Source: Haloarcula marina (lineage in GTDB: Archaea; Halobacteriota; Halobacteria; Halobacteriales; Haloarculaceae). Taken from it: 64,000 bases of DNA. Positions 8,765 through 17,562 of this stretch are shown here, piece after piece. The stretch is from assembly GCF_024218775.1 (NCBI RefSeq), contig NZ_CP100404.1, positions 1,860,001 through 1,924,000 of the forward strand. Direction: 5' to 3'. Positions within the stretch are counted from its first letter, which is position 1. Every line of letters begins with the position of its first letter. The notes below the pieces were generated by a model, which was not told the origin of the DNA, did no database searches, and worked only from the letters and a program-made list of their open reading frames with translations. A program made the position numbers and the translations under genes.

Positions 8765-9436
8765 TCAGGGGACGACGGCGAGCAACTCCGAGGCCATGTA
8801 TTTCCCGATGTCAGCCAGCAGACCCGGAGCGTCGGTGTCTGGGTTGCAAACGATACTCTGTTCGAGGAGGCCGAGTCGCTCGACGGTGACGATGTCCTGT
8901 GCGTGCCCGGCGCGGTTGACCGTCGCGCGGGCGTTCGAGCGCGTGACGCTGTTGGCGTTGACGCGGCCGTTGCCACGGGACCACTCGTACAGGCGGTCGA
9001 CCTCCTCGTCGGCGAGTCGCGGTTCGTCACCGGCGACGAAACGCAGGGGGAGGTGCTGGACGAGGCCGAATCGCTTGCGAATCTGGGCGGGCGACCCCTG
9101 CCCGAGATTGAGGCCGGATGCGGGGACTCGTACGGTCTGTCCGAAGCCAACGTCGAGGACGAATCCGTCGTCGTCCCAGCTATCGAGCGTGCCGACGTAC
9201 GTCTCGCCGTCCTCGTGGGTCGTCACCATCTCGCCGAACTCCTCGCGCAGGAGGTTACGCGCGACGGTGGCGTCCGGGCCGTCGACGGTGACCGCCGGGA
9301 AGTCGTCTTCGCGGTGGCCGACGTCGAACTCCACGTCGAGTTCGCCGAGTTCGTTCGCAACGAGCGACCGCAGGCCGTCTAAGGCGCGGTCACGGGCGTC
9401 GCCCGTGACGTAAACCTTGGAACCGAGAACGACCAT
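8765..9436 (-). CDS. DUF2110 family protein
   Basis: A 223-residue soluble protein of an archaeal family with no assigned activity. Recognisable segments are MVVLGSKVYVTGDARDRALD at the start, VGTLDSWDDDGFVLDVGFGQTVRVP in the middle and IGKYMASELLAVVP at the end. The start codon shares one base with the stop of the TFE gene (TGATG), indicating translational coupling. A constant partner of a basal transcription factor is a candidate for a role in transcription or translation, but this is inference. Confidence 0.85.
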   Translation of the reverse strand: MVVLGSKVYVTGDARDRALDGLRSLVANELGELDVEFDVGHREDDFPAVTVDGPDATVARNLLREEFGEMVTTHEDGETYVGTLDSWDDDGFVLDVGFGQTVRVPASGLNLGQGSPAQIRKRFGLVQHLPLRFVAGDEPRLADEEVDRLYEWSRGNGRVNANSVTRSNARATVNRAGHAQDIVTVERLGLLEQSIVCNPDTDAPGLLADIGKYMASELLAVVP

Positions 9437-9966
9437 CAGGCCTCGGCGTTGGTGTCGACGTTCAGTTCGTCACGGAGTTCCGCGAGTCGCTCCTCCATGG
9501 CGGTGACGAGGCGTGTGTTCTCCATCGCCTCGACCTGATTCCCGCACTGGGGGCACTCGAACCCGAACTCCATTGCCTCGCCGAACTCGAATCGGATGCC
9601 GCAGTGCTCACAGAGGTAGAACTCGTTGTCCATCTCGTACTCGCGGCGCTCTTCGAGTCCTTCGAGGAGGCGGTACATCTCCGATTCCAGTTGCTCGGGA
9701 ATCTCCTCGTACTCGAAGGTCCAGAGGTACGTGAGCCACCCGGAGTCCTCGTCGCGGAGGCGGCGGTACGACGCGAGGTCGTTCTCGTAGAGAATAAAGA
9801 GTGCGCGACGAACGTCGTTGAGTTCGAGGCCGAGTTCCTCCGCCAACTCTTCGTCGGTCACTTCGCCGTCCGGCGGCGCGGCGGCGACCGGCATCCCTTT
9901 CGGTCCGACCAGTTCGTGGAGGTACTTCTGTATCACGGGGTCCTCCAAGAGGTCCTCAAAAGCCAT
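9436..9966 (-). CDS. tfe: Transcription initiation factor TFE, alpha subunit
   Basis: A 176-residue basal transcription factor that helps RNA polymerase open the promoter with TBP and TFB. The N-terminal winged helix (about residues 5-85: LLEDPVIQKYLHELVG, TDEELAEELGLELNDVRRALFILYENDL) is followed by a helix and a C-terminal zinc ribbon with CEHCG and CPQCG pairs (about 117-145). Both cysteine pairs are intact. I chose the ATG at 9966 (MAFEDLLED), which starts at the family homology; the longer frame to 10002 adds unrelated residues. It heads a tightly packed run with DUF2110 and DUF5803. Confidence 0.93.
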   Translation of the reverse strand: MAFEDLLEDPVIQKYLHELVGPKGMPVAAAPPDGEVTDEELAEELGLELNDVRRALFILYENDLASYRRLRDEDSGWLTYLWTFEYEEIPEQLESEMYRLLEGLEERREYEMDNEFYLCEHCGIRFEFGEAMEFGFECPQCGNQVEAMENTRLVTAMEERLAELRDELNVDTNAEA

Positions 9967-10029
9967 TGGCTGTGATTCGGGCCGTGAAGCGTTTAAACCC
10001 ACCGGACCCGTGCGGTGTTCCGCAGCGCG

Positions 10030-10578
10030 CTACTCCTCTCGGTCGTTCGGGTCGACGACTTTCTTTCCCGTCTCCATCGGCACGACGACGCGGTCCGGGT
10101 CCTCCCATTCCCGGTCGAGTTCTCGCCCCTCGTAGAGGCGGTCCAAGAAGACGGCCAACGACGCCACCTCCGAGTGGGGTTGGCTCGTTACGCCGACGTT
10201 GTAGTCCGCACGCTCGTACACCTCGAACGGGACTTTCTCCGCGCCGACGACGACGAGCAGCGGCCCCTCGGCGTGGGCCGCCCGGATGTCCGCCTCCACG
10301 TCCTGTATCTGCTCGCCGTACATCGTCAGGTGGACGACGGTCCCCTCAAAGTCGCGGATGAGGCGCTTCGGTTCCTCGGTCGACTCCACCTCGAACGGCC
10401 CGCCGAAGCGGTCGGTGATGTCGACGACGGTGTCGGTCCGACTGCTGGCCGACCCCGCCATCACGACTCGGTCGGCCCCGAGGGCGCGGGCGGTCAGGCC
10501 GACGTGGGTGGTCATTCGCTCGTCGCGGCCCGGGCGGTGCCCCAATCTGAGGACGGTCACGTGGTTGTCTCCTTGCAT
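10030..10578 (-). CDS. trm56: tRNA (cytidine-56-2'-O)-methyltransferase
   Basis: A 182-residue SPOUT-class methyltransferase that adds a 2'-O-methyl group to C56 in the T-loop of archaeal tRNAs. Family segments are VTVLRLGHRPGRDERMTTHVGLTARALGA at the start and the knotted SAM-binding C-terminal part with VVVGAEKVPFEVYERADYNVGVTSQPHSEVASLAVFLDRL. The start at 10578 is the ATG next to the homologous region. It reads in the same direction as tfe, 63 bases upstream of it. Confidence 0.93.
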   Translation of the reverse strand: MQGDNHVTVLRLGHRPGRDERMTTHVGLTARALGADRVVMAGSASSRTDTVVDITDRFGGPFEVESTEEPKRLIRDFEGTVVHLTMYGEQIQDVEADIRAAHAEGPLLVVVGAEKVPFEVYERADYNVGVTSQPHSEVASLAVFLDRLYEGRELDREWEDPDRVVVPMETGKKVVDPNDREE

Positions 10579-10722
10579 GCGTATCTCCGGACGGTGTGGG
10601 GTCGGCCGCTCGGTTCGCCAGGCCACACCGGATTCGTACCCTACCGTCGCCCACGGAGCTATAAAACGGCGTTGTCATCCCCGTATCGGAACGCTATTTG
10701 AGAACCGCCGTCCAGTAGCCGT

Positions 10723-11649
10723 ATGAACCTCCACGGGAAGCGAATCGTCGTCACCGGCGGTGCGGGCTTCATCGGCACGCACCTCGTCGACAGACTGGTC
10801 GCGGACAACGACATCCTCGTCGTCGACGACTGCTCGAACGGGAACGCCGAATGGGTCCACGACGATGCGGCCTTCGTCGAGGGCGACCTGACCGACGAGT
10901 CGGTGGTCGCCGACGTAGTCACCGAGGACGTGGACCTCGTCGTCCACCTCGCCGCGTCGAAACTCGTCGACACCGACACGCCGCGGAAACAGTTCTCGGA
11001 CAACAGCGCCATCACGTACAACCTCCTCGAACGAATGGACGAAGTCGGCGTCGAAAATCTCGTGTTTACGTCGTCGTCCACCGTGTACGGCGAGGCCCCC
11101 CGGCCGACGCCGGAAGACTACGCGCCGCTAGAACCCATCAGCGTCTACGGTGCGACCAAACTCGCCGAAGAGTCGCTCGTCTCGACGTACGCCCACAGCC
11201 ACGACTTGCAGTCGTGGGTGTTCCGCTTCGCCAACATCGTCGGCCCGCGACTCCGCGGCGCGGTCATCCCCGACTTCGTCGAGAAACTGCGCGAGAACCC
11301 GGAGTCGCTGACGATTCTCGGCGACGGCCGCCAGCAGAAGTCCTACATGCACGTCTCGGAGTGCGTCGACGCGATGGTCTACGCCGTCGAGAACGCTGAC
11401 GCCGACCACAACGTGTTCAACCTCGGGACGCGGACCACCACCTCCGTCGACCGCATCGCCGACATCGTCGCCGACGAGATGGGCATCGACCCCGAGTACG
11501 AGTACACCGGCGGGGACCGGGGCTGGACCGGCGACGTGCCGCGGATGCGCCTCTCCATCGACAAACTCGCCGCCGTCGGGTGGGAACCCGACCAGTCGAG
11601 CGACGACGCCGTGCGCCAGTCTGCCCGCGAACTTATCGACGAACTCTGA
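10723..11649 (+). CDS. NAD-dependent sugar epimerase/dehydratase
   Basis: A 308-residue extended short-chain dehydrogenase acting on nucleotide sugars, such as UDP-glucose 4-epimerases. The NAD-binding GxxGxxG is VTGGAGFIGTHL (about 10-21). The catalytic Ser/Tyr/Lys set is visible in TSSSTVYGEA and SVYGATK (YxxxK). The C-terminal part contains GDGRQQKSYMHVSECVDAM, typical of archaeal GalE-like enzymes. A specific substrate cannot be assigned. It stands alone, with Trm56 divergent and the PEBP gene convergent three bases away. Confidence 0.88.
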   Translation: MNLHGKRIVVTGGAGFIGTHLVDRLVADNDILVVDDCSNGNAEWVHDDAAFVEGDLTDESVVADVVTEDVDLVVHLAASKLVDTDTPRKQFSDNSAITYNLLERMDEVGVENLVFTSSSTVYGEAPRPTPEDYAPLEPISVYGATKLAEESLVSTYAHSHDLQSWVFRFANIVGPRLRGAVIPDFVEKLRENPESLTILGDGRQQKSYMHVSECVDAMVYAVENADADHNVFNLGTRTTTSVDRIADIVADEMGIDPEYEYTGGDRGWTGDVPRMRLSIDKLAAVGWEPDQSSDDAVRQSARELIDEL

Positions 11650-11651
11650 GG

Positions 11652-12110
11652 TCAGTTCCGGGGATAGGTCCCGGTCAGTTCCGCCTTCCCGACCATGTGC
11701 CCGCTCGCGGCGTCGTACACGTCCTCCTTGCTCGCACCGCGCGGCAGGTCCAACCGCTCGTCCAGCGCGTACAGCAGGAACCGATAAGTGTGTTCGCGGT
11801 CCGGTGGGTTCGGGCCGCCCCACCCGACTTCGCCGAAGTCGTTGTGTCCCTCCGTCGCCCCTTCCGGAACAGTCCCCGCCGGAATCTCCGCCGTCTCGGG
11901 GTCGATGTTCCAGACGACCCAGTGGTCCCAGATTTTCCCGGCTGGCTTCTCGGCGTCCGGGTCGTCCACGACGAGGACTAGCGACTTTGTGGCCTCGGGA
12001 ACGTTCCGAATCCGGAGCGGCGGACTCGTGTTCCCCGCCTGATAGCCGTGTTCGTGGGGGATACGCTCGCCGTCGTCGAACGCTGGACTGGTGAGTTCGA
12101 GGTCGGCCAT
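11652..12110 (-). CDS. YbhB/YbcL-type phosphatidylethanolamine-binding protein (PEBP)
   Basis: A 152-residue protein of the Raf-kinase-inhibitor-like family. The ligand-pocket signature is complete: LVLVVDDPDAEKPAGKIWDHWVVWNI, then EVGWGGPNPPDREHTYRFLLYALD. The family has a conserved anion-binding pocket; bacterial and archaeal members have no established substrate. Homology begins at MADLELTSPAF, so the ATG at 12110 is used. It converges with the epimerase gene and is divergent from the DUF2797 gene. Confidence 0.9.
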   Translation of the reverse strand: MADLELTSPAFDDGERIPHEHGYQAGNTSPPLRIRNVPEATKSLVLVVDDPDAEKPAGKIWDHWVVWNIDPETAEIPAGTVPEGATEGHNDFGEVGWGGPNPPDREHTYRFLLYALDERLDLPRGASKEDVYDAASGHMVGKAELTGTYPRN

Positions 12111-12185
12111 AGCTAGCAGTTGACACCGTATCGACAAAAACCTCGTCCCGGTACCCCTTTTGCCGTCCGTCGACTACCGCCGAGC

Positions 12186-12938
12186 GTGCAGGTCGTCGGG
12201 TACCGCGCTCGCGTCGAATCGAACGCCGCCCTCCTCCTCGCGGACGAGGGAGCGGTCAGCGTCGAGCGACTGGACCCGGGGACCGACCTCTCCTACACGC
12301 TGGGCGAGCGACACTGCGCGGGGGCCGTCGACGGCGAGGACCACTTCGCCTGCGCGAACGACCCCGCGCCGTACTGCCCAGAACACACGAGTCGTTGGCC
12401 GTGTGCCCGCTGTACGGGCGACTGCGACAAGCCGTTAGACTCCTGCGACGAGGAACACGCCATCTACCTCGCGGCGTTCGCACCCGACACCGTGAAAGTC
12501 GGCGTCACCCGGTCGTGGCGCTTGGAGACGCGACTCAGAGAGCAGGGCGCAGACCGCGCGGCCCACATCCGAACCGTCGCCGACGGTCGCATCGCGCGGC
12601 AAATCGAGGCCGACATCGCCGCCCACCTCCGGGACAGAGTTCGAGTCCCGAGGAAGATTTCGGGGTTCGCCGACGCGGTAGACGACTCGACGTGGTCGGC
12701 GCTCCTCGACGAGTACGACCCGCTTTCGACGTTCGACTTCGACTACGGATTCGAGTTGGCGAGTCGACCGATGGCCGAAACGCTCGCGACGGGAACCGTG
12801 CGCGGTACGAAAGGACGCGTCGCCGTCCTCGACAATAACGGCAGTACCTACGCCGTGGACCTCCGGAACCTCGTCGGCTACGAACTTACCGACGGGGGCA
12901 CCGACCGGCAGTTACAGTCCAGTCTCGGCGCGTTCTGA
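12186..12938 (+). CDS. DUF2797 family protein (GIY-YIG-like core)
   Basis: A 250-residue protein. An N-terminal beta domain is followed by a Cys-rich segment with spaced cysteines (CAGAVDGEDHFAC, YCPEH, CARCTGDCDKPLDSCDEEH) that probably binds zinc. Next is AIYLAAFAPDTVKVGVTRSWRLETRLREQGA, which resembles a GIY-YIG nuclease core. The GTG at 12186 is preferred because upstream codons run into the promoter region shared with the PEBP gene. Nuclease activity is a guess from similarity only. Confidence 0.8.
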   Translation: MQVVGYRARVESNAALLLADEGAVSVERLDPGTDLSYTLGERHCAGAVDGEDHFACANDPAPYCPEHTSRWPCARCTGDCDKPLDSCDEEHAIYLAAFAPDTVKVGVTRSWRLETRLREQGADRAAHIRTVADGRIARQIEADIAAHLRDRVRVPRKISGFADAVDDSTWSALLDEYDPLSTFDFDYGFELASRPMAETLATGTVRGTKGRVAVLDNNGSTYAVDLRNLVGYELTDGGTDRQLQSSLGAF

Positions 12939-13001
12939 CTTGAATCCGCCGCCGACCGGTCGCACACAAAACATTTACCGAACGGTCGCGCGCACAGAGA
13001 C

Positions 13002-14015
13002 GTGCGACGCGAAGCCCTCCTCGCTGTCGGCATCGCCGCCCTCGCCGTGGCGATGGTCGTCAGCGCCACAGCGGTCCCCGGAGTCCTCTCGGAACCGACT
13101 GAGGACGTTCGTCCGAGTCGGTTGGACGTCCGAGAGTCCTACGTCGACGCCCGCAACGTCACCGGCGAGACGGTGACGCTCTCGCTGTCATCCCGCCTCC
13201 AACACCGCGGCGGGACGGCCGAGAACGTCACGGTGGTGACGCGGGCAATCGACGCCGACACCGGTCTCGTAAAGACGACAGAACAACAGTCCCTCGGCAA
13301 CGTCAGCGGCGACCGAGACGTGCCGTTCACGGCGAACGTCACCGTCGCGCGAGACGGTGACTACCACATCGAGACGACGGTGTACGCCGACGGACGAGTG
13401 CGGACCGGGCAGCGCCGGACCGTCCGGAACGTCGGCGCACTCACCCCCGCTTACGCCACCTCGACCGTCTCGTTCCACCGGTTCGAGAACACGAACACGC
13501 CTCTGCGGGCCATTTCCTACCGCATCGTCGCCGTCGAGGACAACGAGACGACCCTGAACGTGACGGCCTATCTCACCAACAGCGGTGACGACCCAGCGGG
13601 TGGCCTCGCCCTCCGGATGCGTGCCAGACAGGCCGAGTCGAACGTCATCGCCGACGAATCGACGCTCCGCATCGGCCAGATACGGCCCGGCAGGACGCAG
13701 ACGGTCAACACGCAGTTGACCGTTCCCGACGACTACAACTACTGGCTTGACGGCATCCTCCAGTCCGACGGCGTCATCGTCGCGACGGAGAGCGCCCCGG
13801 CCAACCTCGACCCGCAGGAGACCCTGACGGAAAACGAGACGACCCGAGACGTGGGCTTCCAGTCGGGCGACTTCGAGGAAGCCACCGAGGCACCGATGGA
13901 GGAACCGACCGAAGAACCGACTACCGTCGAAGGAAGCGGCCCGGGATTCACTGCGCTGGCGGCGCTCGCCGCGCTCCTCCTCGCGGTGGGCGGACTCGCA
14001 CGGAGGAAGCTATGA
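13002..14015 (+). CDS. Secreted surface protein with PGF-CTERM-like anchor (DUF7490-type)
   Basis: A 337-residue exported protein starting at GTG. Residues about 5-28 form a signal peptide (LLAVGIAALAVAMVVSATAVPG). Two similar beta-sandwich segments (about 40-150 and 155-270) are rich in N-x-S/T sequons. A Glu/Thr-rich linker leads to GPGFTALAALAALLLAVGGLARRKL, here split as GPGF plus a hydrophobic span plus basic end: the PGF-CTERM tripartite signal processed by archaeosortase A and lipid-linked in haloarchaea. Function unknown. Its stop overlaps the next gene's start (ATGA), so the two are probably expressed together. Confidence 0.82.
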   Translation: MRREALLAVGIAALAVAMVVSATAVPGVLSEPTEDVRPSRLDVRESYVDARNVTGETVTLSLSSRLQHRGGTAENVTVVTRAIDADTGLVKTTEQQSLGNVSGDRDVPFTANVTVARDGDYHIETTVYADGRVRTGQRRTVRNVGALTPAYATSTVSFHRFENTNTPLRAISYRIVAVEDNETTLNVTAYLTNSGDDPAGGLALRMRARQAESNVIADESTLRIGQIRPGRTQTVNTQLTVPDDYNYWLDGILQSDGVIVATESAPANLDPQETLTENETTRDVGFQSGDFEEATEAPMEEPTEEPTTVEGSGPGFTALAALAALLLAVGGLARRKL

Positions 14016-14350
14016 CAGAGACAGACACCGACGACAGCGACCAGACCGACGCCGCGGACGAACAGCCAGTGACGGTGACCGATACCGCTGACCGACCCGT
14101 CGGGAACAACGGTGACGACGGCGACAGCGACGACGGCCGCTCCGTCGTCGAGTACCTCCAGTGGGGGGCGCTGGCCGTCCTCGCTATCGTCGCGGTGTTC
14201 GCCACCTTCCGCTTTTACTTTGCGGTGTCGGCGACGGTGGAGACGTTCGTCACCTACCGCTACCGGTCGCTGTTCATGGCCGGGTTCAACCTCGTCGTGC
14301 TCCTCGCCTGCGGTATCGGCATCTCCGCCGTGGTCCGCCGCCTGTCCTGA
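14012..14350 (+). CDS. Acidic small membrane protein with two spans
   Basis: A 112-residue protein. Residues 1-45 are highly acidic and disordered (runs of Asp, Thr, Gly). Two hydrophobic helices follow: LQWGALAVLAIVAVFATFRFYF (about 50-70) and SLFMAGFNLVVLLACGIGIS (about 86-105). It shares ATGA with the PGF-CTERM gene, implying coupled translation and perhaps physical association. No recognised domain. Because of the overlap the start at 14012 is well supported. Confidence 0.7.
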   Translation: MTETDTDDSDQTDAADEQPVTVTDTADRPVGNNGDDGDSDDGRSVVEYLQWGALAVLAIVAVFATFRFYFAVSATVETFVTYRYRSLFMAGFNLVVLLACGIGISAVVRRLS

Positions 14351-14390
14351 CACGACAATCCTTTTCCGCGGGCCAACCGAATCGGGTGGT

Positions 14391-14816
14391 ATGGCAGACG
14401 ACGAACCCGAAACCACCGACGAGGCGTCGGAATCGAGCGAGAACGGCGACGACGAGAAATCCTTCCGCGAACGCGTCGAAGAGATTCGACAGAAGCGCGC
14501 CGAAGAGCGCGAGGAAGGCGAAGAAGGCGAGATGAGCCGCGAAGAACGAATGGAAGAGATGATGGGCGGCGGCCCCGGCGGTCCCGGCGGCATGGGCGGC
14601 GGCGGCGGCAACCCCTTCGCGCAGATGATGGGCGGCATGATGGGCGGCGGCCCCGGCGGTCCCGGCGGCATGGGCGGCGGTCCGCCCGGCCGCGGCCCCG
14701 AAGAAGAGAGCGGGAGCGACAACGAGGAACTCACCCGCGAGATGCGGAAACTCCGCGACGAAGTCCACGACGTGCGGCGCGCGCTGGACCGCATCGCCGA
14801 CGCCCTCGAAGACTGA
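14391..14816 (+). CDS. Acidic protein with Gly/Met/Pro repeats and coiled-coil ends
   Basis: A 141-residue protein of unknown function. Residues 1-50 are Glu/Asp-rich with a charged helix (FRERVEEIRQKRAEEREEGE). The centre has two copies of MMGGGPGGPGGMGGG separated by a short NPFAQ segment. Residues about 108-141 form an amphipathic coiled coil (ELTREMRKLRDEVHDVRRALDRIADALED). The frame is open further upstream, but ATG 14391 follows the previous gene's stop by 40 bases and begins the acidic pattern. It may form oligomers through its ends, with a flexible Gly/Met-rich spacer. Confidence 0.65.
   Translation: MADDEPETTDEASESSENGDDEKSFRERVEEIRQKRAEEREEGEEGEMSREERMEEMMGGGPGGPGGMGGGGGNPFAQMMGGMMGGGPGGPGGMGGGPPGRGPEEESGSDNEELTREMRKLRDEVHDVRRALDRIADALED
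14559..14680. repeat. Two exact 44-bp direct repeats inside a coding region
   Basis: Bases 14559-14602 and 14637-14680 are identical over 44 bases, 78 bases apart from start to start. They encode the two Met/Gly/Pro-rich blocks of the acidic repeat protein. The spacing is a multiple of three, so gain or loss of a unit by slippage would keep the frame. Confidence 0.9.
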
Positions 14817-14895
14817 CGGCGTCGCGACTGCCGTTTTTACGTCGTTTTTCGACAGTCAGGAGTCACGCCGTCGAGAACCGGACGGCGACGCGCGC

Positions 14896-15246
14896 TCAGT
14901 TCTGGTACGCGAGGTTCATGACCCACTGCGAGAAGGTGTCGTCGTGCGGGTCGACTTCCTCGTCGCCGATGAACGGCGATAGCTGGTCGCCCGCCATCAG
15001 CAGCGAGAAATCGAGGTCGCGGGCGGCTGGCGTCAGGTAGTATGTGTTGTGTCCCTCGTAGACCGTCTCCTCGCGCTGGATGAGGTCCTTCTCGAACAGG
15101 GACTCGACGATGCGACTGCCCTTCCGGGAGGAGACATCTAACTCCTTCCAGAAATCGCTCTGATGGATGCCGCCGGACTCGCGGATGAGTTCCAGTCCGG
15201 CGTACTCGTCCTCAGAGAGGTCCGCCTCCGACGCTGCCGAGCTCAT
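14896..15246 (-). CDS. Winged helix-turn-helix transcriptional regulator
   Basis: A 116-residue protein with a MarR/TrmB-like winged helix: EYAGLELIRESGGIHQSDFWKELDVSSRKGSRIVESLFEKDLIQRE (helix-turn-helix about 25-55), followed by a beta wing TVYEGHNTYYLTP. The C-terminal half may mediate dimer contacts. Two in-frame ATGs lie at 15246 and 15252; I use 15246 (MSSAASEADL). Target genes are unknown; it is next to the NRDE-family gene on the same strand. Confidence 0.78.
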   Translation of the reverse strand: MSSAASEADLSEDEYAGLELIRESGGIHQSDFWKELDVSSRKGSRIVESLFEKDLIQREETVYEGHNTYYLTPAARDLDFSLLMAGDQLSPFIGDEEVDPHDDTFSQWVMNLAYQN

Positions 15247-15273
15247 ATACATTGCCTAGCGACGGTCGGCCGC

Positions 15274-16011
15274 TTAAATCTGACTTTCGACCGGGCGGTA
15301 CTCGGTCGTGCAGGGTGGTCCGGCCGCGAAGTCGTACCGCTGGCGCTCGCCGAGGGCGACGAGCGACGACGAGCGCGTGCCGAAGCCGTCGCCGTGGATG
15401 CAGACGCCGTAGTCGTGGTCGGCGATGGTCTCTCCCGCGCGGTCCAGCCACGCGTCCACCTGCTCGCCGGGTTCGACCTGCATCGCCTCGCGCAGTCGGT
15501 CAGCGTTTTCGGCCTGCCGTTCGCCCACGTCGGGGCGGTGGCTCGGGATGCGGTAGTCGCCGTCAGCGCCGACGTTGACGACGACGTGGACGCCGGGTTC
15601 GAGATTGCGGGCGGCCAGCAGGCCGTCCCACTCCAGGAGGATGGCTGCGTTCTCGTCGACCAAGAGGAGGTTGAAGCCGTCGTACTCGGCCTCCCGGGCC
15701 GCCTGCTCGACGGCGCGGGCCGCGTCTTCCGCCGTCTCGTGACCGAGGCAGTCACGGACCAACAGACCTCGCGAGCGCTCGGCGGCGAGTTCGGCGTCGA
15801 CCCAGCGGTTCGTGACGGCAGCGAGAACGCCGTGTTCGTTGTAGCCCAGCCACGTGCCGCTGGCTTCAGCGTCGGCCGGGGCGACCACGCGCGCGCCCCA
15901 GTGGCGCACCGCCGGGGGTTCCGACGGTCGGTCGACCCGTTCGTCACGGTTCGCGGCGAACGCTATCGGCGCGTCGTCGAACACCTGCCACGCGAGGACG
16001 ATGGTACACAC
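15274..16011 (-). CDS. NRDE family protein (TANGO2-like)
   Basis: A 245-residue protein with the defining Asn-Arg-Asp-Glu motif in AFAANRDERVDRPSEPP (about residues 18-34), preceded by MCTIVLAWQ with Cys2 at the N-terminus, then GTWLGYNEHGVLAAVTNR and CIHGDGFGTRSSSLVAL. The Cys2 start resembles N-terminal nucleophile hydrolases. Eukaryotic TANGO2 has been tied to haem and lipid handling; the archaeal substrate is unknown. It reads with the wHTH gene 27 bases downstream. Confidence 0.88.
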   Translation of the reverse strand: MCTIVLAWQVFDDAPIAFAANRDERVDRPSEPPAVRHWGARVVAPADAEASGTWLGYNEHGVLAAVTNRWVDAELAAERSRGLLVRDCLGHETAEDAARAVEQAAREAEYDGFNLLLVDENAAILLEWDGLLAARNLEPGVHVVVNVGADGDYRIPSHRPDVGERQAENADRLREAMQVEPGEQVDAWLDRAGETIADHDYGVCIHGDGFGTRSSSLVALGERQRYDFAAGPPCTTEYRPVESQI

Positions 16012-16056
16012 GGGCGTTCGTAGACGCCGCGCGTAGAAAACGACTGTGCCCGGGCG

Positions 16057-17562
16057 TCACGCCGCGCTGTCGCCACCTACGGCCAGCAACTCACGGACCG
16101 CGTTACGGTCGACGGTCCCCGACGCCGTCCGCGGCAGCGCCTCGACCACCCGAACCGTTTTCGGAACCTCGTAGGGCGCGAGGTCCGCTCGGCAGTGGTC
16201 TCGGACTGTCGCCGGGTCGATATCGCCGACGACGGCGGCCGCCACGCGCTCGCCCCACTCCTCGTCGGGGAGGCCTACCACGGCGGCGTCCCTTACCCCG
16301 GGAAGTCCCTCGATAGCGGCCGCGACTGCCCCCGCGTCGACGTTCTCGCCGCCGGTCACGATGCGGTCGTCGACGCGGCCGACCACCCACAACCGGCCGT
16401 CCTCGTCGCGAAACCCCACGTCGCCGGTGTGGAAGCCGTGCGGACCGAACGCCTCGGCGGTGCGTGCGTCGTCGAGGTAGCCCGGCGTGACCGTCGGTCC
16501 GTCGACGACGATTTCGCCCCGCGTTCCCGCGACTGCGGGGCCGTCCTCGGAGAGGATAGTCACGACCGTACAGACGAGCGGTTGACCGACGGTCCCGCGG
16601 TGTTCGAACGCCGTGTCGGGCCGCGCCGTCGTAATCTGCGAGGCCGCTTCGGTCATGCCGTAGGTCGGACAGACTGGGACGCCGCGCTCGCGGCAGCGGT
16701 CGACGAGGTCCGGACTGGCGGGGCCGCCGCCCAACAGCACGAACCGGAGCGCCTCGTCGGGGGTCCACCCCGAATCGAGCATCCGGCCGAGCATCGTCGG
16801 CACGAGCGAGACGCCGGTCACGCCGTAATCGGCCAGCACCCCGCCCGTCGCGGCGGTGTCGAACTGCCGCTGGACGACGACGCTGGCTCCGTAGAGCGCG
16901 GTCCGAACGAACGGCGCCAGGCCGCCCATGTGGTACGTCGGCAGACAGACGAGCCAGCGGTCGCCCGGCGAGACGCCCAGCCTGAACGCGGACGCCGTCG
17001 CGCTGGCGACGAGGTTGCCGACGGTCAGGCGGACGCCCTTCGGACGGCTCGTCGTCCCCGACGTGAACAGGACGACGGCCGTCTCGTCGCGCGCTAGTTC
17101 GACCGGTTCGACCGACGACGGCGATTCGGGAGGCCTCAGCGATGCCACCCCGTCCCTCGCCGGGTCGTCGACGGACACGACAGAACAGTCGGCGATGCGG
17201 GTTGCCAGCGACTCGGTGTCAGATTCACAGACGAGGAGGTCCGCGTCGAGCGCCGCGAGTTGCCGGGCGAGCGCGTCCGCCTCGAGGTCCACGTTCAACG
17301 GGGCCAGCGTGGCACCGCACCGCATAGCGCCGAACAGCAGACTACCGACTTCCGGCCGCGTGTTAACGAGCGTCGCGACGCGCGCACCGTCGTCGGACAG
17401 GTGCGGCCGGACTCCGGCGGCTATCTCGTCGGCCGCCGCGTCGTACTCGCGGTAGGTCAGTGAAGACCCGTCGTCGGCGTCGACGAGCGCAGTCCTCTCG
17501 GGCGTCGCCGCGGCGCGGTGTGACAGGAGGTCCCGGGTGGGCCACTCCAGAGACTCACGCAT
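16057..17562 (-). CDS. menE: o-Succinylbenzoate-CoA ligase
   Basis: A 501-residue AMP-forming acyl-CoA synthetase. The adenylation motif is VVLFTSGTTSRPKGVRLT (about 167-184), with TYGMTEAASQITT and YLDDARTAEAFGPHGFHTGDVGFRDEDGRLWVVGRVDDRI (A5/A7 regions, quoted here in parts of one stretch). In menaquinone synthesis it activates o-succinylbenzoate with CoA and ATP for ring closure by MenB. The assignment rests on the family plus the neighbouring menC and menA; alone it could be a generic acyl-CoA ligase. Its start overlaps the menC stop by 8 bases. Confidence 0.9.
   Translation of the reverse strand: MRESLEWPTRDLLSHRAAATPERTALVDADDGSSLTYREYDAAADEIAAGVRPHLSDDGARVATLVNTRPEVGSLLFGAMRCGATLAPLNVDLEADALARQLAALDADLLVCESDTESLATRIADCSVVSVDDPARDGVASLRPPESPSSVEPVELARDETAVVLFTSGTTSRPKGVRLTVGNLVASATASAFRLGVSPGDRWLVCLPTYHMGGLAPFVRTALYGASVVVQRQFDTAATGGVLADYGVTGVSLVPTMLGRMLDSGWTPDEALRFVLLGGGPASPDLVDRCRERGVPVCPTYGMTEAASQITTARPDTAFEHRGTVGQPLVCTVVTILSEDGPAVAGTRGEIVVDGPTVTPGYLDDARTAEAFGPHGFHTGDVGFRDEDGRLWVVGRVDDRIVTGGENVDAGAVAAAIEGLPGVRDAAVVGLPDEEWGERVAAAVVGDIDPATVRDHCRADLAPYEVPKTVRVVEALPRTASGTVDRNAVRELLAVGGDSAA

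Noticed and set aside
6848-9382. Very long plus-strand open frame (844 codons)
   Set aside because: It lies antisense to CinA-like, DUF5803 and DUF2110 genes with recognised domains; the predicted protein has no domain. Long antisense frames are common in GC-rich haloarchaeal DNA.
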